Notes: a model not told the origin generated them from the letters alone. 64,000 bases of DNA from DATBVX01 sp963695985 (GCA_963695985.1 CAVOIC010000005.1:1-64000), one strand, 5' to 3'. Positions 47,895 through 56,999 are shown, counted from the stretch's first letter. Program-made: numbers and translations.

Positions 47895-48686
47895 ATGTCC
47901 GCGACCGTCCGGCTTGCAGTCGGCCTGGAGTACGACGGCAGCGCGTACGCCGGCTGGCAGATCCAGACGCATTCCCCCTCGATCCAGGCCGTCGCCGAGC
48001 GTGCTTTCTCGCGCGTCGCCAACCACCCGGTAAGCCTGACCTGTGCCGGACGCACAGATGCGGGTGTGCACGCCTTCGGGCAGGTGGCTCACTTCGATAC
48101 ACAGGCTGTGCGCGCCGCGCGTGCCTGGGCACTGGGGGCGACCGCGGAACTACCCGAGGATGTGAGTGTGCAGTGGGCGGCAGAGGTGCCGGGTGACTTT
48201 CACGCTCGCTATTCGGCCCTGGCGCGCACGTACCGCTACATCATCGTGAATCGCGCCATCCGACCGGCGCTCGAACGGCACCGCGCATGCTGGGTGCACG
48301 GCGCACTCGATGAGCAGCGTATGGCGGCGGCTGGTGCCCTACTCGTGGGTGAACACGACTTCTCGGCCTTTCGCTCAGCGGAATGCCAATCACGCACACC
48401 GGTACGGCGCGTGGAGGCAGTCGGCGTCCGGCGCGATGGCGATCGGGTGTCGATCGAAGTGCGCGCCAACGCCTTTCTGCACCACATGGTGCGCAACATC
48501 GCGGGATTGTTGATTCGCATCGGTAGCGGCGAGGAGGAAGTCGGCTGGGCGCGCGAGGTGCTCGAAGCGCGCGATCGCCGGCTGAGCGCCGCCACGGCAC
48601 CCGCCTGCGGGCTGTACCTGGTGGAAGTGCGTTACCCGGAACAGTTCGGTCTGCCGCCGACCGGGCGAGGGCCCCTTCGTTTATGA
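47895..48686 (+). CDS. truA: tRNA pseudouridine(38-40) synthase
   Basis: 263 residues. It isomerises uridines 38-40 in anticodon stems. Catalytic D55 in AGRTDAGVHAFGQ; VGLEYDGSAYAGWQ and FLHHMVRNIAG are family blocks. It is 34 bases after fimV and 50 before accD. In Pseudomonas trpF usually sits between truA and accD; here there is no room for it. Confidence 0.96.
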   Translation: MSATVRLAVGLEYDGSAYAGWQIQTHSPSIQAVAERAFSRVANHPVSLTCAGRTDAGVHAFGQVAHFDTQAVRAARAWALGATAELPEDVSVQWAAEVPGDFHARYSALARTYRYIIVNRAIRPALERHRACWVHGALDEQRMAAAGALLVGEHDFSAFRSAECQSRTPVRRVEAVGVRRDGDRVSIEVRANAFLHHMVRNIAGLLIRIGSGEEEVGWAREVLEARDRRLSAATAPACGLYLVEVRYPEQFGLPPTGRGPLRL

Positions 48687-48687
48687 T
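48682..48687 (+). promoter_or_regulatory. Candidate -10 box for accD
   Basis: TATGAT overlapping the truA stop, followed by GCCGCGG, 49 bases before the accD ATG. No convincing -35. Confidence 0.28.
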
Positions 48688-48736
48688 GCCGCGGCAGCCG
48701 GATGCGGACCCCTGAGTCCGCCCTATCGGAGCCGGA

Positions 48737-49627
48737 ATGACCTGGTTCGAGAAAATCATGCCGTCGCGCATCAAGACCGAGCGCCGCACGCGCTCAGTGC
48801 CGGAAGGCGTGTGGATCAAGTGCCCGGCCTGCGATGCGGTGCTCTATCGCGCCGAGCTCGAGCGCAACATTCACGTGTGCCCGAAATGCGGCCATCACAA
48901 TCGCATCGGTGCGCGCGAGCGGTTGCTCAAGTTCCTCGATCCGGGCTCGGCCAGCGAGCTGGCCGCGGGTGTCGAACCGGATGACCCGCTCAAGTTCCGC
49001 GACAGCAAGCGCTACCGCGACCGGTTGACGCAGGCGCAGAAGTCCACGGGCGAAAAAGATGCGTTGATCGTGATGGCCGGCACGCTCAAAGGCGTGGAGG
49101 TGGTGGCCACGGCGTTCGAGTTCCGCTTCCTCGGGGGGTCGATGGGCTCGGTCGTCGGCGAGCGCTTCGTGCGCGCAGTCGAGCACTGCCTGGAGCATCG
49201 CATGGGTCTGGTGTGTTTTTCTGCGAGCGGCGGCGCCCGCATGCAGGAGGCGTTGTACTCGCTGCTGCAGATGTCGAAGACCAGCGCGGCCCTGGCGCAG
49301 CTGGCGAAGGCGCGCCTGCCGTTCATTTCGGTGCTCACGGATCCGACGACAGGCGGTGTGTCTGCGAGTCTAGCGATGCTGGGCGATGTCAATATTGGCG
49401 AACCGCGAGCGCTGATCGGATTCGCCGGTCCGCGCGTTATCCAGCAGACCGTACGGGAGACGCTTCCGGAGGGATTCCAGCGCAGCGAATTCCTGCTCGA
49501 GCACGGCGCGCTCGACATGATCGTCGATCGTCGCGACCTGCGTGACCGGATCGCGGAGCTGGTGCGCCTGCTCCTCAACAAACCCGCGAACGGGGCTGCG
49601 GCGGAGACGACCCAGGCAGACTCCTAG
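48737..49627 (+). CDS. accD: Acetyl-CoA carboxylase, carboxyltransferase subunit beta
   Basis: 296 residues. With AccA it transfers CO2 from biotin to acetyl-CoA. Zinc ribbon C29/C32 and C48/C51 (KCPAC and VCPKCG) at the N-terminus, then the crotonase-like fold with MGSVVGERF, FSASGGARMQE and DPTTGGVSASLAMLGD. folC starts 9 bases after the stop, so the two are co-transcribed as in many Gammaproteobacteria. Confidence 0.97.
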   Translation: MTWFEKIMPSRIKTERRTRSVPEGVWIKCPACDAVLYRAELERNIHVCPKCGHHNRIGARERLLKFLDPGSASELAAGVEPDDPLKFRDSKRYRDRLTQAQKSTGEKDALIVMAGTLKGVEVVATAFEFRFLGGSMGSVVGERFVRAVEHCLEHRMGLVCFSASGGARMQEALYSLLQMSKTSAALAQLAKARLPFISVLTDPTTGGVSASLAMLGDVNIGEPRALIGFAGPRVIQQTVRETLPEGFQRSEFLLEHGALDMIVDRRDLRDRIAELVRLLLNKPANGAAAETTQADS

Positions 49628-49636
49628 CCGATCAGC

Positions 49637-50938
49637 ATGCGGTTTCGCGCTCTCGACGACTGGTTGCGCTGGCAGGAAGGTCTGCATCCGCACAGCATCG
49701 ACTTGGGTCTGGAACGCGTGCAGCAGGTGGCGGCCGATCTCGGGCTGGCGCCTTTCGCCTGTCCCGTCATCACGGTCGGCGGCACCAACGGCAAGGGCTC
49801 CTGCGTCGCGCTGCTGGAAGCGATGCTCGCTGCCGGCGGGCTGCGCGTCGGCACCTTCACTTCGCCGCACCTCGTGCACTACAACGAGCGCATCCGGATC
49901 GCGGGCAGGCTGGCCAGCGATGAGGAACTGATGCAGGCGTTCGAGCGCATCGAGGCCGTCCGCGGCGAGCGCAGCCTCACGTTCTTCGAGTTCAACACGC
50001 TGGCTGCGCTGCAACTGTTCCAGAGCGCTCCCCTCGATGCGGTCGTTCTTGAAGTCGGTCTCGGCGGGCGCCTCGATGCCGTCAACATCGTCGATGCCGA
50101 CGTCGCCTTGCTGACGTCGGTAGCACTGGACCATTGCGAGTGGCTGGGCGACACCCTAGAGGACATCGGGCGTGAGAAGGCCGGCATCTTTCGCGCCGGG
50201 CGTCCTGCGGTGCTCGGCAGCACAGACATGCCACGGTCAGTGTTTGCGGCCGCGCACGCGCTCGGCACACTGTTGCGGGTGCCGGGCATCGATTACAGAT
50301 TCCGTATCCTTGCCGATCACTGGGAATGGAGCAGTCGCGACCTGCAGCTGCCCGAGCTGCCGTTGCCGGCACTCGCAGGGCGGCAGCAGCCCGGCAACGC
50401 TGCCGCGGCGGTTGCCGTGCTGGCGGAACTTCGCACTCTGCTGCCCCTCGACGCGCGCGCGATAGCGCATGGCTTGCGCACGGTCAGATTGCCGGGACGA
50501 TTCGAAGTAAGGGCCGGCGATCCGCAGTGGATCCTGGATGTCGCGCACAACCCGCAGGCCGCCGAAGAGCTGGCGGAGAATCTTCGCGCCCTGCCAGCCA
50601 AGGGCAGAACTCTGGCGGTTGTGGGCGTTCTCAAGGACAAGGATGCGCCCGCCCTGATCGCGCCCCTGCTGCCGCACGTTGACACCTGGTTTGCGGCGGC
50701 CACGAGCGGGCCGCGGGGCATGACCGGCGCTGAACTGCGGGCGCGCTGCGCGCCGCGGCTGAATGCGCGCTGCGTCGAAGCTGCAAGCGTGTTCGAAGGA
50801 TGCGCAATGGCGCAGCGCGAAGCCTTGCCCGGCGATCGCGTCGTTGTCTTCGGATCGTTTCAGACCGTCGGTCCGGCGCTCGAATGGCTGGAACGCGCGG
50901 CGAGCTCATCCGCTATACTCGCGCGCCGCGGGCGCTAA
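49637..50938 (+). CDS. folC: Dihydrofolate / folylpolyglutamate synthase
   Basis: 433 residues. It adds glutamate to dihydropteroate and to folates. Mur-ligase fold: P-loop TVGGTNGKGSCV, TSPHLVHYNERI, EVGLGGRLDAVN, and the C-terminal ligase domain with LDVAHNPQAAEEL. It supplies polyglutamyl folate for GlyA and the purine enzymes in this window. dedD begins 3 bases after the stop. Confidence 0.96.
   Translation: MRFRALDDWLRWQEGLHPHSIDLGLERVQQVAADLGLAPFACPVITVGGTNGKGSCVALLEAMLAAGGLRVGTFTSPHLVHYNERIRIAGRLASDEELMQAFERIEAVRGERSLTFFEFNTLAALQLFQSAPLDAVVLEVGLGGRLDAVNIVDADVALLTSVALDHCEWLGDTLEDIGREKAGIFRAGRPAVLGSTDMPRSVFAAAHALGTLLRVPGIDYRFRILADHWEWSSRDLQLPELPLPALAGRQQPGNAAAAVAVLAELRTLLPLDARAIAHGLRTVRLPGRFEVRAGDPQWILDVAHNPQAAEELAENLRALPAKGRTLAVVGVLKDKDAPALIAPLLPHVDTWFAAATSGPRGMTGAELRARCAPRLNARCVEAASVFEGCAMAQREALPGDRVVVFGSFQTVGPALEWLERAASSSAILARRGR
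50914..50919 (+). promoter_or_regulatory. Candidate -10 box for dedD
   Basis: TATACT followed by CGCGCGCCGCGG inside the end of folC, 22 bases before the dedD ATG. It is one of the repeated -10 plus GC-rich discriminator motifs. Confidence 0.28.
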
Positions 50939-50941
50939 CCC

Positions 50942-51538
50942 ATGGAGACACGAGTCAAAGAGAGGCTCATCGGCGCACTCATCTTGATCGCGCTGATCGT
51001 GCTGCTGGTACCGGAGCTGCTCACGGGGCCGCACCAGGAGGCAGGGTCGGGCACGAGGGACGGCGGCGCCGTGCAGACCTATACTATCGACCTCGCTGCA
51101 CCGACCTCGCAGCCTGCACCGACCGATTCGCGAGTTCAGCAGGCGCCGCCCGAGCCTGCCGCCGCTCCAGCCGACCAGCCAACCGAGACGGTGAGCGTCG
51201 AAGCCGTTCCCGAACCCGCTCCAGCCGAGCCGGCCCCGGAGAAAGCGACTTCACAGAAGCCGCCCGCAGCGGCATCGACGGCGAGCAGTGCCTCTGACAC
51301 CGCTGAGGCGACCTGGGCCGTCCAACTCGGCAGCTTTGCAAGTGAAGCCAATGCCCAGCGCCTAACGAACGAGCTCAAGGCGCACGGTTACAAGGCGTTC
51401 GTGTCACGCATCGATTCCGGCAGCCGCACGCGTTACCGTGTGCGTGTCGGTCCGGAGCAGGAGCGGGCCCGGGCCGAGAATCTTGCGGCGCGCTTGCGCC
51501 GTGACGGGCATTCCGCCGTGATCGTGTCTCAGCCTTGA
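50942..51538 (+). CDS. dedD: DedD-like SPOR-domain membrane protein
   Basis: 198 residues. A short cytoplasmic N-terminus (METRVKERL), one transmembrane helix (about 10-27, GALILIALIVLLVPELL), a Pro/Ala/Glu-rich periplasmic linker, and a C-terminal SPOR domain (about 122-196: WAVQLGSFASEANAQRL to AVIVS). SPOR domains bind denuded peptidoglycan at the division septum. Its position folC-dedD-cvpA-purF is that of E. coli dedD, whose product helps constriction. Confidence 0.92.
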   Translation: METRVKERLIGALILIALIVLLVPELLTGPHQEAGSGTRDGGAVQTYTIDLAAPTSQPAPTDSRVQQAPPEPAAAPADQPTETVSVEAVPEPAPAEPAPEKATSQKPPAAASTASSASDTAEATWAVQLGSFASEANAQRLTNELKAHGYKAFVSRIDSGSRTRYRVRVGPEQERARAENLAARLRRDGHSAVIVSQP

Positions 51539-51650
51539 TCGAACGCGGCTGCGCCCACATATGTACGCACCGCCCGGTGCGGAATGAGAACGGGGTCGGG
51601 GTTTGCCTGACGGGCGGGCCGGCGCTTCAGTTCGATCCGGCAAGTTCAGC

Positions 51651-51656
51651 TAGAAT
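51651..51656 (+). promoter_or_regulatory. Candidate -10 box for cvpA-purF
   Basis: TAGAAT followed by GCGCGCC, 38 bases before cvpA in a 156-base gap after dedD. The gap suggests a separate promoter for cvpA-purF. No PurR operator was recognised. Confidence 0.38.
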
Positions 51657-51694
51657 GCGCGCCTTTCCGGGAGCCGAGGAGCTGCTGATTCTGC

Positions 51695-52180
51695 ATGAAC
51701 GGCGCCGATTGGATCATTGTCAGCGTGATAGCGGTTTCCTGCCTGATCGGAGCCTGGCGCGGTTTCATGCGCGAGGCGATCTCGGTGGCGGCGTGGGTTC
51801 TCGGAGTGTGGCTGGCCTGGAGCTTTTCCGGTGTGCTCGAACCACACCTCGGCGGGCTCCTGGGGCACGACCAGGTGCGGGTCTGGGTGGCGCGACTGAT
51901 CATTTTGATCTCGGTGGTGCTGATCGGGGTCGTGGTTGGGTTCATCGTGACGCGCTTCGCGCACTACTCACCGTTCGGGTCGATGGACCGGTTGCTGGGA
52001 ATAATGTTTGGCTTCCTGCGCGGGGCAATCATCGTGGGGTTGTTTGCGATCCTCGGCAAGCTGGTGCAACTGGACGAGGAATCCTGGTGGAAGCGTTCGC
52101 TGCTCCTGCCGTACGCCAACGTCGTCGGCGAGTGGGTGCGCTCGATCGCGGACGACGTGGAACTGCCTGAAGCGCGGTAA
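51695..52180 (+). CDS. cvpA: CvpA family inner-membrane protein
   Basis: 161 residues with four hydrophobic segments: about 5-23, 28-46, 66-92 and 104-122, the last within GIMFGFLRGAIIVGLFAI, the conserved CvpA turn. It begins MNGADWIIVSVIAVSCLIGAWRGF, where the WRGF motif is typical. CvpA is linked to colicin V export and envelope stress resistance in enterics, and nearly always precedes purF. purF starts 18 bases later. Confidence 0.93.
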   Translation: MNGADWIIVSVIAVSCLIGAWRGFMREAISVAAWVLGVWLAWSFSGVLEPHLGGLLGHDQVRVWVARLIILISVVLIGVVVGFIVTRFAHYSPFGSMDRLLGIMFGFLRGAIIVGLFAILGKLVQLDEESWWKRSLLLPYANVVGEWVRSIADDVELPEAR

Positions 52181-52198
52181 CTACGGGAGCGAGAGCAA

Positions 52199-53710
52199 AT
52201 GTGTGGCATCGTCGGCATCGTCGGCACGTCTGCAGTCAACCAGCGCATTTACGATGCCCTGACAGTCCTGCAGCACCGTGGGCAGGATGCCGCGGGCATC
52301 ATGACCTCGCAGGAAGGCGAGCTGTTCCAGCGTAAGGGCAGCGGCCTGGTGCGCGACGTGTTCCAGCAGCGGCACATGCTGCAGCTCAAGGGCAATGCGG
52401 GCATCGGTCACGTGCGTTACCCGACGGCCGGTTGTGACAGCGCCTCCGAGGCGCAGCCCTTCTACGTGAACGCGCCGTACGGCATCTGCCTCGCTCACAA
52501 CGGCAATCTCACCAACTTCGCGGAGCTCGCCGAAGTCCTGGTGCGCGAGGATCGCCGCCACCTCAACACGGAATCCGACTCCGAAGTGCTGCTCAACGTG
52601 TTCGCGTCCGAGCTGCAGCGCGTCGGCACGCCACGCGTCACTCCGGCCGATGTTTTCGCCGCGCTCAGCGCCGTCTATCGCCGCTGCCGCGGCGGCTACG
52701 CCGTGGTTGCGATGATCATCGGCCATGGCGTGCTCGGTTTCCGCGATCCGCACGGCATCCGGCCACTGGTGATCGGCCGGCGCGACACCGGCAGGGGTCC
52801 AGAGCACATGCTGGCGTCCGAGAGCGTGGCCCTGGACATGCTTGGTTTCGAGCTCCTGCGCGACGTGGCGCCGGGCGAGGTCGTTTTCATAGACGAGCAG
52901 GGGCGCTTCTACGCGCAGCAGTGCGTCGCCGGCGCGCGGCACACGCCGTGTATTTTCGAGTACGTGTATTTCGCGCGGCCCGACTCGATCATCGACAACA
53001 TATCGGTCTACAAGTCCCGGCTGCGGATGGGCGAGCGTCTCGCCGAGCAGATCCGGCGCGCGCGGCCGGAGCACGACATCGACGTCGTGATCCCGATTCC
53101 GGATACCAGCCGCACGAGCGCGGTACAGGTCGCGCAGCTTCTCGGCGTGAAGTACCGCGAGGGCTTCATCAAGAACCGCTACATCGGCCGCACCTTCATC
53201 ATGCCCGGGCAGGAGCAGCGCGAGAAATCGGTGCGCAGCAAGCTCAACGCCATCGACCTGGAGTTTCGCGGCAAGAACGTGCTGCTGGTTGACGATTCGA
53301 TCGTACGCGGCACGACTTCGGCTCAGATCATCGAGATGGCACGCGAGGCGGGCGCCCGCAAGGTCTATTTCGCTTCCGCCGCCCCGCCAGTGCGCTACCC
53401 GAATGTCTACGGCATCGACATGCCGGCCGCCTCGGAACTCGTGGCTGCCGGGCGCACGGAAGAAGAGGTGGCCGCGATCATCGGCGCGGACTGGCTCATC
53501 TACCAGACCCTCGATGACCTGGTGCATGCGGTGCGTCACGACAACGCGAAGATCGAGGAATTCGACACGTCCTGCTTCTCGGGTGAGTACGTCACGGGAG
53601 ATGTCACGCCGGAGTACCTCGCACGACTGCAGAGCGAGCGCTCTGACGAAGCCAAATCGCGGCGGCGGGCGGAACGCCGTCGCACATTGCGCGCCGTCCG
53701 GCCGCTCTGA
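52199..53710 (+). CDS. purF: Amidophosphoribosyltransferase
   Basis: 503 residues. It transfers glutamine nitrogen to PRPP, the first committed purine step. C2 after Met removal is the N-terminal nucleophile (MCGIVGIVG). HRGQDAAGI, GNAGIGHVRYPTAG and AHNGNLTNF belong to the glutaminase; the phosphoribosyltransferase domain has VLLVDDSIVRGTTS, the PRPP loop. It ends the asd-to-purF block. Confidence 0.97.
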   Translation: MCGIVGIVGTSAVNQRIYDALTVLQHRGQDAAGIMTSQEGELFQRKGSGLVRDVFQQRHMLQLKGNAGIGHVRYPTAGCDSASEAQPFYVNAPYGICLAHNGNLTNFAELAEVLVREDRRHLNTESDSEVLLNVFASELQRVGTPRVTPADVFAALSAVYRRCRGGYAVVAMIIGHGVLGFRDPHGIRPLVIGRRDTGRGPEHMLASESVALDMLGFELLRDVAPGEVVFIDEQGRFYAQQCVAGARHTPCIFEYVYFARPDSIIDNISVYKSRLRMGERLAEQIRRARPEHDIDVVIPIPDTSRTSAVQVAQLLGVKYREGFIKNRYIGRTFIMPGQEQREKSVRSKLNAIDLEFRGKNVLLVDDSIVRGTTSAQIIEMAREAGARKVYFASAAPPVRYPNVYGIDMPAASELVAAGRTEEEVAAIIGADWLIYQTLDDLVHAVRHDNAKIEEFDTSCFSGEYVTGDVTPEYLARLQSERSDEAKSRRRAERRRTLRAVRPL

Positions 53711-53761
53711 TCGAACGGTGTCTTCGGCGCCGATGCCGCGGCGCATCTTCCTCGGGTTCGC

Positions 53762-54988
53762 ATGAGTAACGAGCGCGCGCTGCTGCTCAGCATCTGGCAG
53801 CAGGCATTGGCGGCGGTTGACGGCCGCCGGCGCGTGCGCGAGGCGCTGGCCGATTTGCCGGCGGGCGATCCCTGGCAAGTCATCGCGATCGGCAAGGCTG
53901 CGCCAGCCATGACACTTGGCGCCATCGATGCACTCGGATCACAGGTCGCACACGCCCTGACTATTTCCAGGAGCGGCCATTTCCCCGCCGAGCTCGATTC
54001 GAAGCCGCAGGTCGAGCAGTGGGTCGCCGGCCACCCGCTGCCCGACGCACAGTCCCTCGCGGCAGGCGAACGCGTGCTGGAATTGCTCAAGTCTTTGCCA
54101 GCGGGTCGGCGCCTCCTGTTTCTCATTTCGGGCGGCAGCTCGAGCCTGGTTGAGGTCTTGCCTGACGGCCTGGGCCTCGCCGACTTGCGACGCGTGAATG
54201 ACTGGGCGCTGGCAGGGGGCCACGACATCGGTGTGATCAACTCGATTCGCAAGCGCCTTTCACTCATCAAAGGCGGGCGCCTCCTGAGCAACGTGGCGGG
54301 CCGCCGCCAGGTTCTGGCCCTGCTGATCTCTGATGTGCCAGGCGATGATCCGAGCCTGATTGGCTCGGGTCTGGTGGGGGAGCCCGTGTTCGAACGGTTG
54401 CCGGCAAACCTGCCGCCCTGGCTCAACGCACTTCTCGCCCGGCAGGTCGCACCGCGCGAGGCGCTTGCGACGCCTTCGATCCAGCGGCGCGTGATTGCAA
54501 CACTTGAGGATGCCCTCGCGGCCGCGCAGGAGGCCGGACGCGCGGCCGGCCTTGCAACCCAGAAGGCATCGCGACGCTTTGCGGGCGATGCCGTTGAGCT
54601 GGCGGCTGGGTTTTGTCACGAACTAAAGGTGGGCCCGAGCGGGCTGCGCATCTGGGGCGGCGAATCGACGGTCCGCCTGCCCGCCCGACCCGGCCGCGGC
54701 GGACGCAATCAGCACTTGGCTCTGGCCGCTGCGCGGCTGCTGGTGTCGCACGAGGAGCTGACGCTGCTTGCGGCCGGAACGGACGGCACCGATGGGCCTA
54801 CGCTGGATGCCGGTGCCATTATCGACAGCGAGACGATAGAGCGCGGGACACTGAGCGGCCTCGATGCCGACGATTGCCTCGCCAGGGCCGATTCTGGCGC
54901 TTTCCTGGAGGCTTCCGGGGATCTGGTGCATTCCGGGCCCACCGGAACCAATGTCGGCGACCTGGTGCTCGGCATCAAGCAAGTGTGA
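53762..54988 (+). CDS. Glycerate kinase, MOFRL type (glycerate 2-kinase)
   Basis: 408 residues. It phosphorylates D-glycerate, most likely to 2-phosphoglycerate as in other members of this family. The N-terminal DUF4147 domain has AIGKAAPAM, GHPLPDAQS, FLISGGSSSL and LISDVPGDDPSLIGSG; the C-terminal MOFRL domain has GGESTV, GRGGRNQHLAL, GTDGTDGPT and PTGTNVGDL. It starts 51 bases after purF. No glyoxylate or tartronate genes are near, so the source of glycerate is unclear. Confidence 0.92.
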   Translation: MSNERALLLSIWQQALAAVDGRRRVREALADLPAGDPWQVIAIGKAAPAMTLGAIDALGSQVAHALTISRSGHFPAELDSKPQVEQWVAGHPLPDAQSLAAGERVLELLKSLPAGRRLLFLISGGSSSLVEVLPDGLGLADLRRVNDWALAGGHDIGVINSIRKRLSLIKGGRLLSNVAGRRQVLALLISDVPGDDPSLIGSGLVGEPVFERLPANLPPWLNALLARQVAPREALATPSIQRRVIATLEDALAAAQEAGRAAGLATQKASRRFAGDAVELAAGFCHELKVGPSGLRIWGGESTVRLPARPGRGGRNQHLALAAARLLVSHEELTLLAAGTDGTDGPTLDAGAIIDSETIERGTLSGLDADDCLARADSGAFLEASGDLVHSGPTGTNVGDLVLGIKQV

Positions 54989-55066
54989 TGGGCATCACAT
55001 TCGCGCGTGGCAGTCCAATGTGATTGAATGCGCCGGCGCTCGACGCGCGCTTCCGGATGGCGGCGC

Positions 55067-56332
55067 ATGACGGTCAGACTTCTCCTTATCGACGAGGAGG
55101 CGGTGTTCCGCCAGCTTCTGCGTCACCACATCACGACCGAGTGGCCGGATGCCGCGATCACGGAGCACGATCCAGTCACCGACGGCAAGCCGGCCGCGGA
55201 ATTTACTGCAGCAGGTTACGAGGCCGTGATCCTCGACCAGGATCTCGGCGCCGAGAAGGGACTGGAGTGGCTCGCAGACTTGAGCTCGCGCCCCGGTTTC
55301 CCGCCAATCATCTTTCTCACGCCCTCGAGCGAGGACGCAGTCGTGCTGCCCGCGCTGCGGGCCGGCGCCGAGGTGTGCCTCAGCAAGACCAAGATCGATC
55401 ATCGTCGTTTCATCGGCGCCCTGCGCGAGGCGACCCGCAAACGTAAGCGCCAGTTGACCCTGCTGCGCGGCACAGCCCTGGCGCAACAGGCTTATCGCTT
55501 CGGCAGCGTCACCATTCGCGGCCAGCGCTACGTGCGCACTATCGCAAATGGCGCCATCTCCACCGTGTACCTGGCTGAGAGCGAGCGCGTCGGCGCCCTC
55601 GTCGTGCTCAAGGTGCTGAGCCAGGTTCCGGACGTCGCCGAAGGCCGTGGTACCTTTGACCGCTTCCTGCAGGAATACGAGGTGGTCTCGAAGGTCGAGC
55701 ACCCGAACGTGGTACGCATTTACGATCTCGGCATCGCCGACGATCACGCGTACATCGCGATGGAACACTTTGCGGCCGGTGACCTGCGCGCACGGATGCG
55801 GCAGAAGGTGACGCCGGCGCAGGCGCTCGTGTACCTGCGGCAGATGGCGGCCGCGCTGCACGCGATTCACAGTGTCGGCGTCCTGCACCGCGACCTCAAG
55901 CCAGGCAACGTCATGTTGCGACCCAACGGGTCGCTCGCCTTGATCGACTTTGGTCTCGCGAAGCAGCTCAAGCTCGACGCGGAGATCACTGCCACCGGAG
56001 AGATCTTCGGTACGCCGTATTACATGAGCCCGGAGCAGGGCCACGGTGCGGAAGTGGACGAGCGCAGCGATCTGTACAGCCTGGGAGTCATCTTTTTCGA
56101 GATGCTGATGGGCAAGAAACCCTATCTCGCCAGCACGCCGATGGCCGTGATCTACAAGCACAGCCACGCACCGTTGCCGCAGCTCGACGAGGAGATGAGC
56201 TACCTTGAGCCGCTGGTGCATAAGCTCCTGGCGAAGGAACCGCGCGATCGCTTCCAGACCGCCGAAGAGCTGACCCGGGCGATCGACGCCCTGAACGCCG
56301 AACCGGTCCAGCAGGCCGTTGCCGAGGCCTGA
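55067..56332 (+). CDS. Receiver domain fused to Ser/Thr protein kinase
   Basis: 421 residues from the ATG at 55067. Residues 1-125 are a receiver domain: acidic D9-E10-E11, probable phosphoacceptor D57 in AVILDQDL, T85 and K107 in the usual switch positions. Residues 148-405 are a Hanks-type kinase: K182 in VVLKVL, HRDLKPGN with D276, DFG with D294, FGTPYYMSPEQ. The glycine-rich loop is weak (ANGAIST at 160-166 in place of GxGxxG). There is no membrane segment, so activity is probably set by a histidine kinase through D57 rather than by an external sensor; the cognate kinase is not nearby. miaE starts 2 bases after the stop. The target is unknown. Confidence 0.88.
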   Translation: MTVRLLLIDEEAVFRQLLRHHITTEWPDAAITEHDPVTDGKPAAEFTAAGYEAVILDQDLGAEKGLEWLADLSSRPGFPPIIFLTPSSEDAVVLPALRAGAEVCLSKTKIDHRRFIGALREATRKRKRQLTLLRGTALAQQAYRFGSVTIRGQRYVRTIANGAISTVYLAESERVGALVVLKVLSQVPDVAEGRGTFDRFLQEYEVVSKVEHPNVVRIYDLGIADDHAYIAMEHFAAGDLRARMRQKVTPAQALVYLRQMAAALHAIHSVGVLHRDLKPGNVMLRPNGSLALIDFGLAKQLKLDAEITATGEIFGTPYYMSPEQGHGAEVDERSDLYSLGVIFFEMLMGKKPYLASTPMAVIYKHSHAPLPQLDEEMSYLEPLVHKLLAKEPRDRFQTAEELTRAIDALNAEPVQQAVAEA

Positions 56333-56334
56333 GT

Positions 56335-56979
56335 GTGGCGGCGTCGCTGAAGCCCGAGGATCACCTCGCTGCGGATCCTTTCGAGTTGCTGCGTACGCCG
56401 ACCCCGCCGACCTGGATCGACGCTGCCCGAGTGCATTGGCAGGAATTGCTCCTCGATCACGCGAACTGCGAGAAGAAAGCGGCTTCAACCGCCCTCAGCC
56501 TGATCTTTACCTATGCGGATGATCCAGCGCTCACCTCCGAGCTGTCGCGGCTCGCGCGCGAGGAACTACGTCACTTCGAGCAGGTACAACATGTGCTGTC
56601 GCAGCTGAAGGTGTCGTACCGAAGAATGAAGCCAGGTCGGTATGCCGAGGCCCTGCGCCGGGCCGTGCGGCCACGCGAGCCAGGACGGCGCCTGGACCTG
56701 CTGATCTGCGGGGCGCTCATCGAGGCGCGCTCCTGCGAACGCTTCGCCGCTCTCGCGCCGCACCTGGAGGAGCCGCTGCGATCCTTTTACGCGGCACTCG
56801 CCGCGTCGGAGGCCCGTCACTTCAAGCTCTACCTGCAGCTGGTCGCGCGCGCTGCGGGAGCGGAGAGAGCAGGCGAGATCATTCGCAGGAGGGGCGAGCT
56901 GGCCGAGCTCGAGGCGGAGCTCATCGGCACGCCTGATCCGCAGTTTCGATTCCATTCCGGCGTCCCTACTGTCCAGTAG
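56335..56979 (+). CDS. miaE: tRNA-(ms2io6A37) hydroxylase
   Basis: 214 residues from a GTG at 56335. It is a diiron monooxygenase that hydroxylates the isopentenyl group of ms2i6A at position 37 of tRNAs reading UNN codons. The four-helix bundle supplies ligands E46, E77, H80 (REELRH), E130, E159 and H162 (SEARHF). It requires MiaA and MiaB, not in this window. It is 2 bases behind the receiver-kinase gene; the stop lies inside a strong hairpin. Confidence 0.9.
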   Translation: MAASLKPEDHLAADPFELLRTPTPPTWIDAARVHWQELLLDHANCEKKAASTALSLIFTYADDPALTSELSRLAREELRHFEQVQHVLSQLKVSYRRMKPGRYAEALRRAVRPREPGRRLDLLICGALIEARSCERFAALAPHLEEPLRSFYAALAASEARHFKLYLQLVARAAGAERAGEIIRRRGELAELEAELIGTPDPQFRFHSGVPTVQ

Positions 56980-56984
56980 GGACG
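56961..56984. repeat. Perfect 10-base-pair hairpin across the miaE stop codon
   Basis: CGTCCCTACT, loop GTCC, AGTAGGGACG. The stem encloses the last codons and stop of miaE and ends 15 bases before the GNAT start. There is no U-run after it, so it is not a standard intrinsic terminator; it might stabilise the 3' end or control the next gene. Confidence 0.8.
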
Positions 56985-56999
56985 TCGTATCGGTCCGTC

